Of a stretch of 64,000 nucleotides of DNA, positions 1-29,800 are shown one piece after another. The DNA comes from Mycteria americana (taxonomy: Eukaryota; Chordata; Aves; Ciconiiformes; Ciconiidae), in NCBI RefSeq assembly GCF_035582795.1, contig NC_134373.1:41523173-41587172 (forward strand). Direction: 5' to 3'. Numbering within the stretch: the first letter of the stretch is position 1; every line of letters starts with the position of its first letter. The position numbers were made by a program, and so were the translations under genes. The notes beneath the pieces are model-generated. The model was given only the letters and a program-made list of their open reading frames with translations. It did no database searches and had not been told where the DNA came from.

Positions 1-36
1 TTAAAAAAAAAAAAAAAAAATCCACTTCAGGCTTAC

Positions 37-19286
<19,250 letters not shown>

Positions 19287-19301
19287 TGCAGAAGTTTTCA
19301 T

Positions 19302-20890
19302 CTTTAAATAAGAAAGAGAATAGAAAACTTATACTAAATTACGGTTTTCCAACTGTTAGTCAGAAACTGTACTTAGATGTTAGCAAACTGAATTTGGTAC
19401 AGCAAACACAAGACAGTTGCTCATTTGTAAGAACTTAAGTTGTAAAAAACACTGTTTCTTCACTGATAAAGATGTACTAGTTCACCTTACTAGTAAAAAA
19501 AACCCAATAAAACAAAACACCAAGCATTTTTAATTCATTCCTGATTAGATGAAATCCATGTTTACATACAACTTCTGACCAGCATTTGTTTTAGGATGCT
19601 TCAATGCAATGCAAACAGTACCTAATGCAACTGATATGAAAGTTTTTCTTCCAAGTTTTCTTCCAAGTTTACATAGCAGGCTCTTAACAGCAGCGATGGC
19701 ATTCACAAGCCTGTGAACAATGTACCAAGTTCCACTAAGAGAGCACAGCTACGCACAAGCTGATCTTGCACAGAACCAGGACGGGCACAGCTCGTGCATT
19801 TGCACTTCAGATATAAGTTATTGTGAGCAACCAAATCCATACTCTTCAAGTAAGTTGTGACATTTGTACGCTGCCTCCTCTGATCAACCAAGTGTAATTG
19901 GTTCATTTTAACTGCCTTTAAGACAGTTTAAAACGATATATTTGTTTCTGCAGCTGGAACAAGCTACAGACACATGGTAACATGTTAAGTCATGACAATT
20001 AAGTTTTTAAAGGAACAATTGGCTATTCATGTTTATACTGCTGCAGGTTCTAACAATAACCACAGTGCCTCTCTAGATAAGCAGCGTGACTAAAAGCCAA
20101 TTCTCCTTCTTTGTGCTAACAGAAAGCTTCCAAGACCTGCTCCACAACAATTTAAGCTTATTTTAAGATAGCCGTTTCCCTCTTCTCCCAGTTTCGCTCC
20201 TTCTGTCGTAAGGCCAGCATCGCTCAGTCCCCTGGCACGGTAGCTATGGCTGCAAAGGACGAGACCGGCTGCTAAAAAACACATAAATGAAGTAGTCGCT
20301 ATGTGAGGTGACGCACAGGAGTGCGAGGCACGGGAACACAAAGCTGGAGAAGCTGAACCGAAGCCAGTAATTCTTTAAATCGGAACAGCCAGACGAGGAG
20401 CACGCCCGTTCCCGTTTTTTATCCTGGGCTCGGAAAGTGTAAAGTTATACCGAAGCACCGCAGCCATCAAGTGCCGCCCCCAGCCCCAAACTCCTCCCGG
20501 CCGCGCCGAGCACCTTGTGCGCTCCCATGGGGAGGCACCGCTCCCGCCTCGCCCCCCGCGCCGGAGAGAGGCGCGGCAGCAGCTCTGCGGCCTCCAGAGA
20601 CCTCCCGCTGGGGCGGCCCGCAGCCGCTGGCCTACGGCAGCGGGCCAGCAGCACCCGTTACCCGCCTTGCAAGCCAAGCCCCCGGGACCCGCCGCGCTAC
20701 CAGAGCTCGGGGGAAGGGCGGGAGGGCGGGGGGCGCATCCTCCCCCTTCCCAGCACCCACCGCACCGGGGGCGCCCGGCTCAGGCAGCGAGCGGCTGGTG
20801 TGAGCGGCGCGGCGCGGCGCGGTCCGGTCCGGTCCGGTCCGTCCCGCCCCGCCGCGCTCCGCCCCCGCTCGGCGCCCGCCGCTCCCTCAC
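19302..20890 (-). other. ORC4 intron 1
   Basis: GT-AG intron from the CpG island to exon 2. The left part is AT-rich, with a 12-13 bp tandem duplication (GTTTTCTTCCAA type) at about 19,645-19,672. From about 20,460 rightward it is inside the CpG island and includes the pentamer repeats at 20,806-20,840. No other gene is seen. Confidence 0.75.
20806..20840. repeat. Two adjacent pentamer tandem repeats (GGCGC)3 and (GGTCC)4
   Basis: Three GGCGC units (20,806-20,820) are followed directly by four GGTCC units (20,821-20,840). They lie about 50 bp inside ORC4 intron 1, next to the exon 1 donor. Such GC-rich short repeats can vary in length and form secondary structure. Confidence 0.9.
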
Positions 20891-21000
20891 CTGAGGCGGC
20901 GGCCACGGCAACCGCCGCGCGCGCGCACCCGCACCGCCACCGCCCAGCTGCCGCGCTCCCGGCGGCCCCCGCGCCGCCCGCTCCGCCCCCTCACGTGACA
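20891..21000 (-). other. ORC4: ORC4 noncoding exon 1 (5' boundary uncertain)
   Basis: On the minus strand the exon ends GCCGCCGCCTCAG followed by GTGAGG at 20890, a strong donor inside the CpG island. It would splice to the acceptor at 19302. The transcription start is not visible; it probably lies between about 20,930 and 21,080, near the E-box and ETS-type sites. Confidence 0.6.
20991..20998. promoter_or_regulatory. TCACGTGA E-box (USF/TFE-type)
   Basis: An 8-bp palindrome with a CACGTG core lies about 100 bp upstream of the ORC4 exon 1 donor, on a TSS-proximal position. Binding is inferred from motif only. Confidence 0.55.
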
Positions 21001-21166
21001 GCTTCCCCCCCCCCAGCCGCCCCTCACTTCCGCCCCGGCCTTCCCCGCCACTTCCTTCCGCCCCGCGGCCGGATCTCCTTCCGGGTGCGCGCGGCGCGCG
21101 CGGCCCTGTGGGAAGGCACGTCCCTCCCTCTCCCCCCCCCCCCGCGGCCTCCCGAGCTCCCCCGGG

Positions 21167-21177
21167 GCGCATGCGCA
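21167..21177. promoter_or_regulatory. NRF1-type palindromic site
   Basis: GCGCATGCGCA is a perfect match to the NRF1 consensus, common in CpG-island and bidirectional promoters. It sits between the two proposed first exons. Confidence 0.65.
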
Positions 21178-21230
21178 GTGGCTGCCTCCCCTCTTCCTCC
21201 CCGGCAGCGCCGGAGCCCCAGCAGCCGGAG

Positions 21231-21244
21231 CAGCAGCAGCAGCT
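21231..21244 (+). repeat. Short (CAG)n run
   Basis: Four to five CAG units lie just upstream of the G-rich/TATA-like promoter segment, followed by TGATGATGA. The run is short and outside the predicted transcript. Confidence 0.7.
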
Positions 21245-21259
21245 GATGATGAGGAGCGC

Positions 21260-21288
21260 GGGGGGGGCGGGGGGGCCCGTTATTTATA
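21260..21288 (+). promoter_or_regulatory. G8-C-G7 tract plus TATTTATA box, candidate core promoter of the rightward gene
   Basis: Two long G runs (21,260-21,267 and 21,269-21,275) are followed five bases later by TATTTATA (21,281-21,288). A start about 25-30 bp downstream would fall near 21,310, leading into an exon ending at 21,619. The G runs could form a G-quadruplex. Promoter use is inferred. Confidence 0.5.
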
Positions 21289-21309
21289 CCGTTAAAGGGA
21301 CAGGGCGCT

Positions 21310-21619
21310 AATTCCGCTCGGCATCGGCGCGGGGGCGGGGGGCCGGTGCCAGGCGCCCCGACTTTCTCCCCCCCACCCCCCAGCCCCGCCGGAGGAGCCC
21401 GGGGAGTTTCTTCCTCCCCCCCCTCCCCCCTCCCGCGGCCGTCGGCGGAGGGAGAGCGAACCCGAGAGGCGGCCCCGGCGGGAGGCACCTCGGCGGGGGA
21501 GCGGCAGGCAGTTGGGCAGCCCCCACCCCCCGCGCTCCCCTCCTCCCCCTTTATTACCCTTTGTGTGCGTCTCCGCCTGCGCCGCTCCGGGGCCGGCCGG
21601 GCGCCGGGGGGCCGCTGAG
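21310..21619 (+). other. MBD5: Putative noncoding first exon of MBD5
   Basis: GC-rich sequence without any ATG runs from the TATTTATA box to a consensus donor (CTGAG|GTGAGTGCG, 21,619/21,620). In mammals and chicken, as I recall, ORC4 lies head-to-head with MBD5 (methyl-CpG-binding domain protein 5, a chromatin-associated protein), whose 5' UTR begins at this shared promoter and is spread over very long introns. The assignment rests on that gene order, not on protein sequence. The 5' boundary is estimated. Confidence 0.55.
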
Positions 21620-24600
21620 GTGAGTGCGGGGCGGCGGCGGGGCGGGGGGAGCGGCGGCGGCGGCGGGGCCGCCCGCTTGTTTACCTCGGGGAGGGAGCGG
21701 GAGGGGGGGCCCGGCGCTCGGCCGCGCTGGGCCGCGGGCGGCGGGGAGGGGGCGCCGGGCGCCCGTCTGTCACTTTCTGCCCCCTCTCAGCGCCGGGGGC
21801 TCCCCCCGCACGGTCCTGCCGGAGCTTTGTTGTCGCCGGGGCGCGGGTGATGCTCCGGCCCCGGCCGCGCTCCTCTCCCCACCGCCCCGGCGGGGGGGAT
21901 TCTTCAGGCCCGCCCCCCCCCGCCCCCGGGCCGGGTGGGTGATGTCGGCGGGGGCAGCCCTCCGCCGAAGGCGCGGTGCTGTGAGGAAAGTTCGGGGTGG
22001 CTCCGGTGGGTGCGGAGCCCCGGCTCGTCCCGAAAGTGTTTACCTCGCCGCAGCAGGGAATTCGGTGGCCGAAATAACGGCAGGGCGCTGGGGAGCCCTC
22101 GGGATTTGCTCCCCCGGTTGGGCTCTCTGCGGCGGTTTCAGGCCGTTGTTTGACTTACTAAACCCCCGCCGTCGTTAAGGCCCCGGTCGTACAAAGACCC
22201 GCTGGCGAGCTTAACTTCCAGGAATAGTCCAAGAACCGGCCTCCCGAGGAACGTCAATGTTTGCAAGATCGGGATCGGCGTTGCGCGTTTGATAGCAGTA
22301 CGTGGTTATCGTTGGTGGCTGGCTATATTTGGTCAATGGTTTGCTCAAATATATATATGTCGTGATCTGTTTTTCCATGGCCTTCTGCTGGGAAGGCCGA
22401 ATGTCTCCGTCCGCGCTTACGATGTTGCTGGCTTGTTAGGTCAGGTAGTGCTGGTAGGCTGGTCTGAGCATTTTTTTTCTACTGATTAAAAGGAAAGTTA
22501 ACGTGTTAAAATGTCTGAAATGGATTAAAATGTAAGGGGGCAAACTAAATGCCTAACTCAAGGAAATATTGGAAGAAGCCTTCTAGAGATTTGCGAGAAT
22601 CCAGAAGTAAGAGTTTGGGCATTAATGCCAAGTTGAAATAAGAGTCCACTGCGTAAGTAGGATGTTTATGTTAAAATTGCTGTTGTCTGCTTATTTCTGG
22701 AGCTTAATTATGTCCTCCGTAAGTTTAAAAAGACGGTTTGAGTGCTCAGTTTATTAAGTACTGTGGAGCATGCTGAACCATGAAGTAGGCCGTGAGTATG
22801 TATTTCAGTGGGGCATCACGGTTAAATGGTGGTCAGCAGGGAGCATGTGTCATCTCTGCCTCGCGCTGGAAGGATACCCACAAGAAAGAGGTCTCCTGAA
22901 ATGCTTTGGTATCTCCCATTTCTAATTTGTACGTACACGGCTTGTGCGGAGCAGCAATTTTGTGATCAAACTGGAGTTTGAGAAAGCCGTAATTTGATGG
23001 GGTGGAAAGAATGAGAGAAAAATATAGTTGGACAGTTACTTAACAATATTATGAAGAAGAATTGAAGGTAGCAGCCATAACTGTAGTTCTTTCTAATAGT
23101 TTGCCATTAGTTTTCTGTTAGCTTGTGAAAACAAGATGACTTTGGTTTTAAACATGTGGAAAAATTCAACAGCAATAATTATTGTCAAAATCGGTAGATA
23201 GGCGTGTAAAAACCCGTTCTTTAAACGTGTGACTCTCCTTTTAGTTACTTTACTACAGGCAAGAGTTGGACAGTAAAAGCCTGGCCAGGAATAAAGGACA
23301 CCGTTTTCTTTTTCTTTTTTTTTTTTTTTCATGACAATGCTTCCTTTCTCAACCTTAGATACCATTGATCTACTTTCATCTGTATGTGGAAACCTATAGT
23401 GGCTTCAGGATTACACTCCCAATGTATGTAGAGCTGCAGATCTGCCTGCAACTTTCATGGCCTACAGCTGATGAGATGTATTATTTATTATGGGGATTTA
23501 ACACTTCAATTTCTTTGTGTTATAGTGTTAAAAATAGGTATGATTTGATTTAGTATGATTGCTCAGTAAAATACCCTAACAGAATTCTAAAGCTGGGCAG
23601 GATAATTCAGGGGCTTCTCTGACTTTGAATCCTAGAGATAAAATTACTAATAAAACCTTCATTTCCATAGGCTGATTTGGGGGGCCTGGGTAGGGAAGGT
23701 CCATCCTAAGGAACCACTGGTGGGGCTGGGATTCCGAGTTGTGCCGGAGGCAGTTCCTGCATTTCTGCAGCGCCTAGCCCAAAGGGGCCTAAGGCTAGTT
23801 TGGGGCTTCTGGCTGCTGTCGCAACAACCTTCTAAGAACTGAAAGAATTGAGTCTCTCAACCTGTGTTAAGGAAGACTGTGCGTTATCAACAGCTATAAC
23901 TAAAGGGCAATACAGTTTTGGTTTGTTTAGGTTTTTTAAGCTCTTTTTGCTGCTATTATGAATAGGTATTTACAGTTGCTAATTGCTTTTAGGAAAACTT
24001 TGTACATATTTTTCGATTATTTATCTTTTGAGCCAAAATTAATAATTATTTTCTTGTATTCCAGGTTAGTGGCTTCCCAGACTCTAGGTCAGAGAGATTG
24101 TTTTGAGTTAGCAAGGAACCTACCATGGCAAAATGTAGGCTGTGCTAGATGTAAAGATAGTGTTCAGGCCGGACTTCTATTTGTCTTCAACAGTCTTTCC
24201 TTGGAGTTTGCTGTCTTACCTTTCTTTGTAGATGAATGTGTTAGTTTCTATTTAGACTAAGTAAGTCGATGTTTGAAGAGAATCTTTATGATGCAATACT
24301 TTCAATAATTTAACTTTTCTTCGCTTGCAGTCCTTTTATTTGTCTTTGGCAGTGGAGGGATCGGTCTTTCTCCTTGTTAAAAAGCACTGAAGATCTTGGC
24401 ATAAGTAACAGTCCACTCAAAAATGGAATGCCTTGGTTTTCAGCTGGGTTATTTAATTTGGTTTGTCAGTAGATTCCCCCCCACCACTCCCCTTTACTCT
24501 TATTCGTGGTGATTCCTTGTATGTGGAAGATCAGTAACTTGAATGCAGTCTGTAACTATAAAATTAGTTTCTGAATCAGCAGTGAGTGCTTGTCGTGGAT

Positions 24601-26807
24601 GTTCCTTCTGGAAAGCAGTAGACCAGGTGGGTGCCCATCTGGAGCCCCACTAATGTCAGTGTGTCTTTCTGTGGGCTTAAGAGACCACATGCACAAAGCA
24701 GCTTGCAAGAGAAGAATCTCGTCTGTTAATGGCTCGGGACGCAAATTTTGAAAGTGACGGAGCTTCCTTTTCAAAAATGCTTTTAAGACTCTTGAAAAGC
24801 AGGGAGTTCTGTTTCTTCTTTTGGGCTTGTTCGGTTGTTGGGGGGCTTGGTTTTGTTTGGTTGTTTTTTGAGGACCCTGTATTGGTTTCTGTTTTATCCC
24901 AGTAGAAGTGGGTATCGAAGTTACCGTTGATTTCAACAACAAAAAGATACCGGCTATGTTTTTGAATGCTCTTATGTCATTAAGGATCTGCTTATTATTT
25001 TTAAGAGTTATTTGAATGTTTGAAACCACAGGCTTTCACTGGCTTTTCTTTGTAATTATTTTTGGAACTATTAGGTGGAATAATACTGCTCAGTTTCAAA
25101 TAGGCCTGCACAGGAACCAAGGCCTGTATTAGGAATAAAATTTTGGAAGAGCACTGGAGACAGATAAAAATTAAAGCATCCTGAAAGCTAGGTAACTAGA
25201 GTTAAACCAAATGGGATGCTAATAAAAAGCAGCAGTTAAATTAAAAAGTGCTGGCTCCTTTCCTCTCTTTAAATTCCAAGTTCTTTATTATAGCAAAACC
25301 TATTTTTTTTTTGATGAATCGCTTAGAAAGGAGTTCAGACTTTGCACTGTTTTTAAATCGAGGTAAAATTTGTCAAAACCACTTAGACTACAGCATTATA
25401 AAGTGTATGAGTACATATGCATATGTTTAGCTACATACACGAATGCACATGTGTATATACAAATGAGTATATAAAAGAAGTGTAAAAGATAGATACTTTA
25501 AAACAGTACTTACAAGTTAAAATTAAAGCGACTGTGTGGCTCCAAGATCTGTATTTCGAGCCTTTTACCTCTAAGTTGTTGTTTTGATCTGGCACATGGC
25601 AGCAGGAATCAGTCATTACCATGAGGTGGCTATTCATAGACCTTTGTGAAATGAGTTGATCATCTCAGTTTATCTGCAGCTTGACAGGTGTTCCCATCAC
25701 AAAAATCTCCATTACCTCCTCTCCTCCCGGAGGGAATGACTAAGGAACAAATCGTGGAGAGTGGCTTTGAGTGCTGGTTCATTGGGTTGGAGCTGAGGAA
25801 CATTGCAGAGAGCAATCCAGAGAGATGGAGATGCACGAGATACATTTGTCACTTTGTTGTTTGTTTGGGGTTTTTTGTGTTTGTTTTATTTTTTTCTGAA
25901 ATCTTCTGTTTCAGGAGCTTTAAATCTACTTAAAAAATGAAATGGTAAAATGTCTGGAAATTCTTTTTGAGGTTTCTACTAACTTTCTTTATCAAAGAAA
26001 GAATAAAGGATTTCATTTATTACTCTGGTTAAATTCTTCAAAGTGCTGTTTTCTTTTTTTTTTTTTATTTCTTCTACAGGAAATATTTTAAAACAAAGTA
26101 GTAAGCAAATAGTATTTTAAAAATTCTTATCTTGTCACAATATCTGGTAGCCAAGACCTATAGAAGCAAGATGTTGATTACATTATTCCTATATGTGGTA
26201 AAATTGAAGCCCAGTATTAAAAAAATATATATGTTCTCATAACTTTTGTTTAGTCTACATTTTCAGTGACATTAAATCCAAAATTATTTTGGTGACTTAC
26301 TGAAGGAGGAGTAATCTGAAATGTAAATAGCATCTTAAATATTAGGGCCCTTGGTTTGCAGCATCAGTAGCATGGCCTTGCTAAGAAAAATTCCCAAGTG
26401 AGGGAACCAGAACAGTTGTCAATTGTTTGCACAACAAATCCTGTTGGATCAAATGGTGATATTCTCAACGTTTAGATAAAGAGAGGCTTGCAATAATGTT
26501 GCCTTGTACCCTGCTGCCAAAGGAAACAAATGCAGTCTGAGTTAGGAGAAAAGTAAATTCGGCCAAATAAAAGGTAGGCCTACATATCATAAATATAGAG
26601 AGCCTAATTTTTCCATTCATACTGCCTAGTGTTTCAAAAACATGTAAATTAAATTTCAGTTTGCCAATTCTAGACTTTATTTTTAAGCTCTGGTAGGTCA
26701 TTGCCAACACGTTATTTAGGGTTATTGGTTGTGACAAACTAAACTCCTTATAAAAACATGTAAAATATTTGGGGTTGTCTCATTCCTTTGAGCTCGTACC
26801 TGTGTAT

Positions 26808-26890
26808 CTCATGTATATGTCTTATACATTTATGTATGCACATGCACACACATTTATACACACATGTGCGCATGCATATATATGCAAATA
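26808..26890. repeat. Alternating purine-pyrimidine (TATG/CACA/GCGC) stretch
   Basis: A degenerate run of TG/CA/TA dinucleotides includes CACACACATTTATACACACA and TGCGCATGCATATATATGCA. It is a decayed microsatellite with Z-DNA-type composition. The overlapping Cys/His/Tyr-rich open frames are by-products. Confidence 0.7.
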
Positions 26891-29800
26891 TACGATTAGC
26901 CCCACTAGAATGAGTACAAATTTCACATGTTGTGGTAGGACTCAAGCTGGAGCATTGATGATAACAAACAGCTGGCACTGGCTTTATATTTTGACTGTGT
27001 TCGCCCCTAATATATATTTTAAATTTATTTAATCTTTTAAGAGTGATGCAATGAAGACTTATGCATGCATTTAATTTTTTTATATAAGCATACTGTTGAC
27101 TTAAGATGGTAAATTTTATTTCTTTTTTAAGTATGTAGAAGACAAGCACAAAAAAAAGCTTTTGCTGGATCCTCTCATCCAACCCCTAAATGAGAGGAAG
27201 AATCTCTTAGTATCTGCTATTTTTGGAAGAAAACACTGCGAAAGTGGACAAATGACATCATTGATTAAAGAAACAAAGTAGTCAGAAATCTGTAGCGAGC
27301 TGATTTTTTTTAGAACAGAACTTCCTTTTGCCTTTTATGGGCTTGGGGGCAGAAGGGGGGATATGCTGTCCCCTCGTAATCTTTATGGGGAAGAAGCTCG
27401 GCTAAAGCGAGTTATGAGAAGGATCAGATTTAAGAGGTAAACATGTTGGTATAAATCGGTGATGCAACATGTTTTTGTAATGTTGTTCTTGAGCATGGCT
27501 ACTTGAAATGTGAATTGATATTATAAGATCTGCTGGTATTTCAAAGTTCAATAACTTCTTGATGCATTTTTGAAGTCTTAAGAGAAAAAGCCTTTGGAAA
27601 ATATCGTTCTGTTTTGCATCCATTTGTTTTAAAGTTTTCTGGCTTTTAATTTTTCTTGAAGGATCAGACCGTGTTTCTCAAGGATATAGCCCCCTTTGAA
27701 AACTTAAAGTCATTTTCCTCAGAAGACTCTCATTCGTACTATCTTAGGAAAGGTTAGGCTTTTTTAAGATACTCTTTCAAAATACTTTTCCTCCTTTAAC
27801 ATTTTGTCACACAGGAGTTCTTGCCGAAGGGATTCTTGGCCATTTTAGAAACTGTAATCTAGTTAAAAGGTTTGTTTATGCTTCCCATCTCTGTTCTGCT
27901 GATGGTATTAGAGTGCGGGCCAGAGCCAGGCAGCTAACTGTTTATAGCAGTCAAACTTCAATTAAAGCTGCAGCCTTCAGTTTACTAAATATCAATATGT
28001 TCATGGCAGCTGCAAATAATTGCAGAAAGGATGAAAGTAGAGCGGTGGCCTATGATTTCTCTCGTTCTCAGTAAATTCTTTTTCACTTGTTGTTCTTCTC
28101 ATATTTAGAATCCTGCATGCACTTTCAGATTCAGAAATGCTTTGCACTTTGAAAGAAGCTGTCTATGAAAGGCAGAGATCTATATTTGGTACTGTATCTT
28201 TTCAAGGCAAAACATCCATTGATTTTGATGGAAGTTTTGTCCTAAATAATAAGGGCTGTAGAGTGCGTTCCTCTGTATCGGAGCAGGTATCAAAATTTTT
28301 CTGCCACAGCTGTTGCATAGGCTGTTGTCCAAATTCAAAGTACCATTGACTTTTCTCTACTAAGATGATTTAAATGTTGAGGGCTGTGGAGTCCCACCTT
28401 CTCTGGGTAGCAAGAATGTGCTATATTTAGTGGACAATAACTCAAGAATTTGTGCGTTTAAAAAAAAATGCGAACTAATAACATGGATTTCACTTAATAC
28501 TTTAAACTTCAGGCTGATGCTTGGGTTTAAGGCTTATGTATTTAAAAAAATGTGAATTGTTGGAGCCTTCTAAAACACATGTAGCTTGCCTTCAAGTGTG
28601 CCTTGGTGTTATTACTTAATAAAGCACGTATGTGTCTGTAGGCCATCTGAACTGAAGAAGCAAACCGTATCTGGCCTGTAGGCTATTGGTTCCTCACCTC
28701 TGTTTTAAAATTAGTAAAATCATTTGCAGCGTGATTCATTTCTAAAAATTACTTGTCCATCTGTGCAGAGCGTACTAGCTATAAAGTTGCAGTGCTCACT
28801 GTGGTAGTGTTGATGTTTGTTTTTTCTGAAAGTTGCGTTACTCTTGTAACATCTTTGTTGTATCATACTTTGGCCAAGTTATTATTCTTTGATAAATAGG
28901 TTTGTATTAGGCATGTAATTTAGGGTGTTACAATATTGCTGTGTAAGGTGATTTTAATTTTTTGGAATATCAATAAAATATTTGTACTCTTGTTATTAAA
29001 AATCTAGATAGGAAATCTTTACACTAAGGAAAAAAAATAGAGGGTCTATTCTGTTTTCAGTGATGTCAGTGCTAAAATATTTATTAACTTCCTTGGGTGC
29101 TGGATCAAGCCCTAAACCTGAATTTTTCATGAGTTCTAACTTCACAAAGGTATTGGGGAATGAGCAGTCCGAACCATGTAATGATCCCAAAAGCTGGTCA
29201 TTAGGCAGCTTCTTAATCAGCTGGTATGTGGATTCCTGGTGGATCACCTTACATATTTAGCTTTCTTCCTGTGCTTGTGGGTTTTGCTGGTCTTTTTCCC
29301 ATGCTCCTTTTCTTAAAAACTTCACAGTTATGAATCAGTCTTAATCATTTCTTGTAAATCAAGTCATTATCTGATGTACGAGTTCTGCTAAGAATCTGCA
29401 GACACATGGTGAGGTAGAACTTAATGAGCATATCCCTGGAACTGAAAAATAAACAGCAAATTAAAAGATAATAATTTCTAAGTCTTTTTTTATGTAAAAG
29501 GAACTTATAAATACTTTATGCCAGTAAAGGTACTCCTGTGCATAGGAACTACATTGTTTTTCTTAAATAATAACTGTCAGAGCAATAACTGTTGTTTTGT
29601 GAGGGAATGAATATATAAACTTTGTAGAACCTGTTTTTACAATTTTTTCTTTTCTTTGAAAACAGTAAATCGACTTTCTCCAAATACTGATCTATGCTGA
29701 ATAAAAATAAGTTTAACTTTATTCAGGTTTTTTTGAAGCTGCGGGTTTGATGCAACAACCTGAGACACACTTACCCCATAGTGGAACTGTTGGAAGTATA

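Larger units (their letters stand above)
20460..22260. promoter_or_regulatory. CpG island, putative bidirectional ORC4/MBD5 promoter
   Basis: About 1.8 kb of very G+C- and CpG-rich sequence is bracketed by AT-rich DNA. Two canonical donors point outward: CAG|GTGAGG on minus (20891/20890) and GAG|GTGAGT on plus (21619/21620). Visible motifs between them are TCACGTGA (20991-20998, E-box), several CTTCCG ETS-type sites (about 21,024-21,080), GCGCATGCGCA (21,167-21,177, NRF1-type) and TATTTATA (21,281-21,288). This fits divergent housekeeping transcription. Long open frames here are composition artefacts. Confidence 0.88.

Noticed and set aside
20515..21246. 243-codon plus-strand open frame in the CpG island
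   Set aside because: Ala/Pro/Arg-rich low complexity caused by GC content. Overlapping long frames exist in other registers and on the other strand, it spans two promoters, and it shows no domain.
21024..21488. 154-codon minus-strand open frame
   Set aside because: Same CpG-island artefact, crossing the putative core promoter of the opposite gene.
21624..22178. 184-codon plus-strand open frame
   Set aside because: Lies in the GC-rich start of the intron just after the exon 1 donor. Gly/Arg/Ala/Pro-rich composition artefact.
26748..27182. 144-codon Cys/His-rich minus-strand open frame
   Set aside because: The Cys/His/Ile pattern comes from a decayed TG/CA/TA simple repeat, not a zinc-finger protein.
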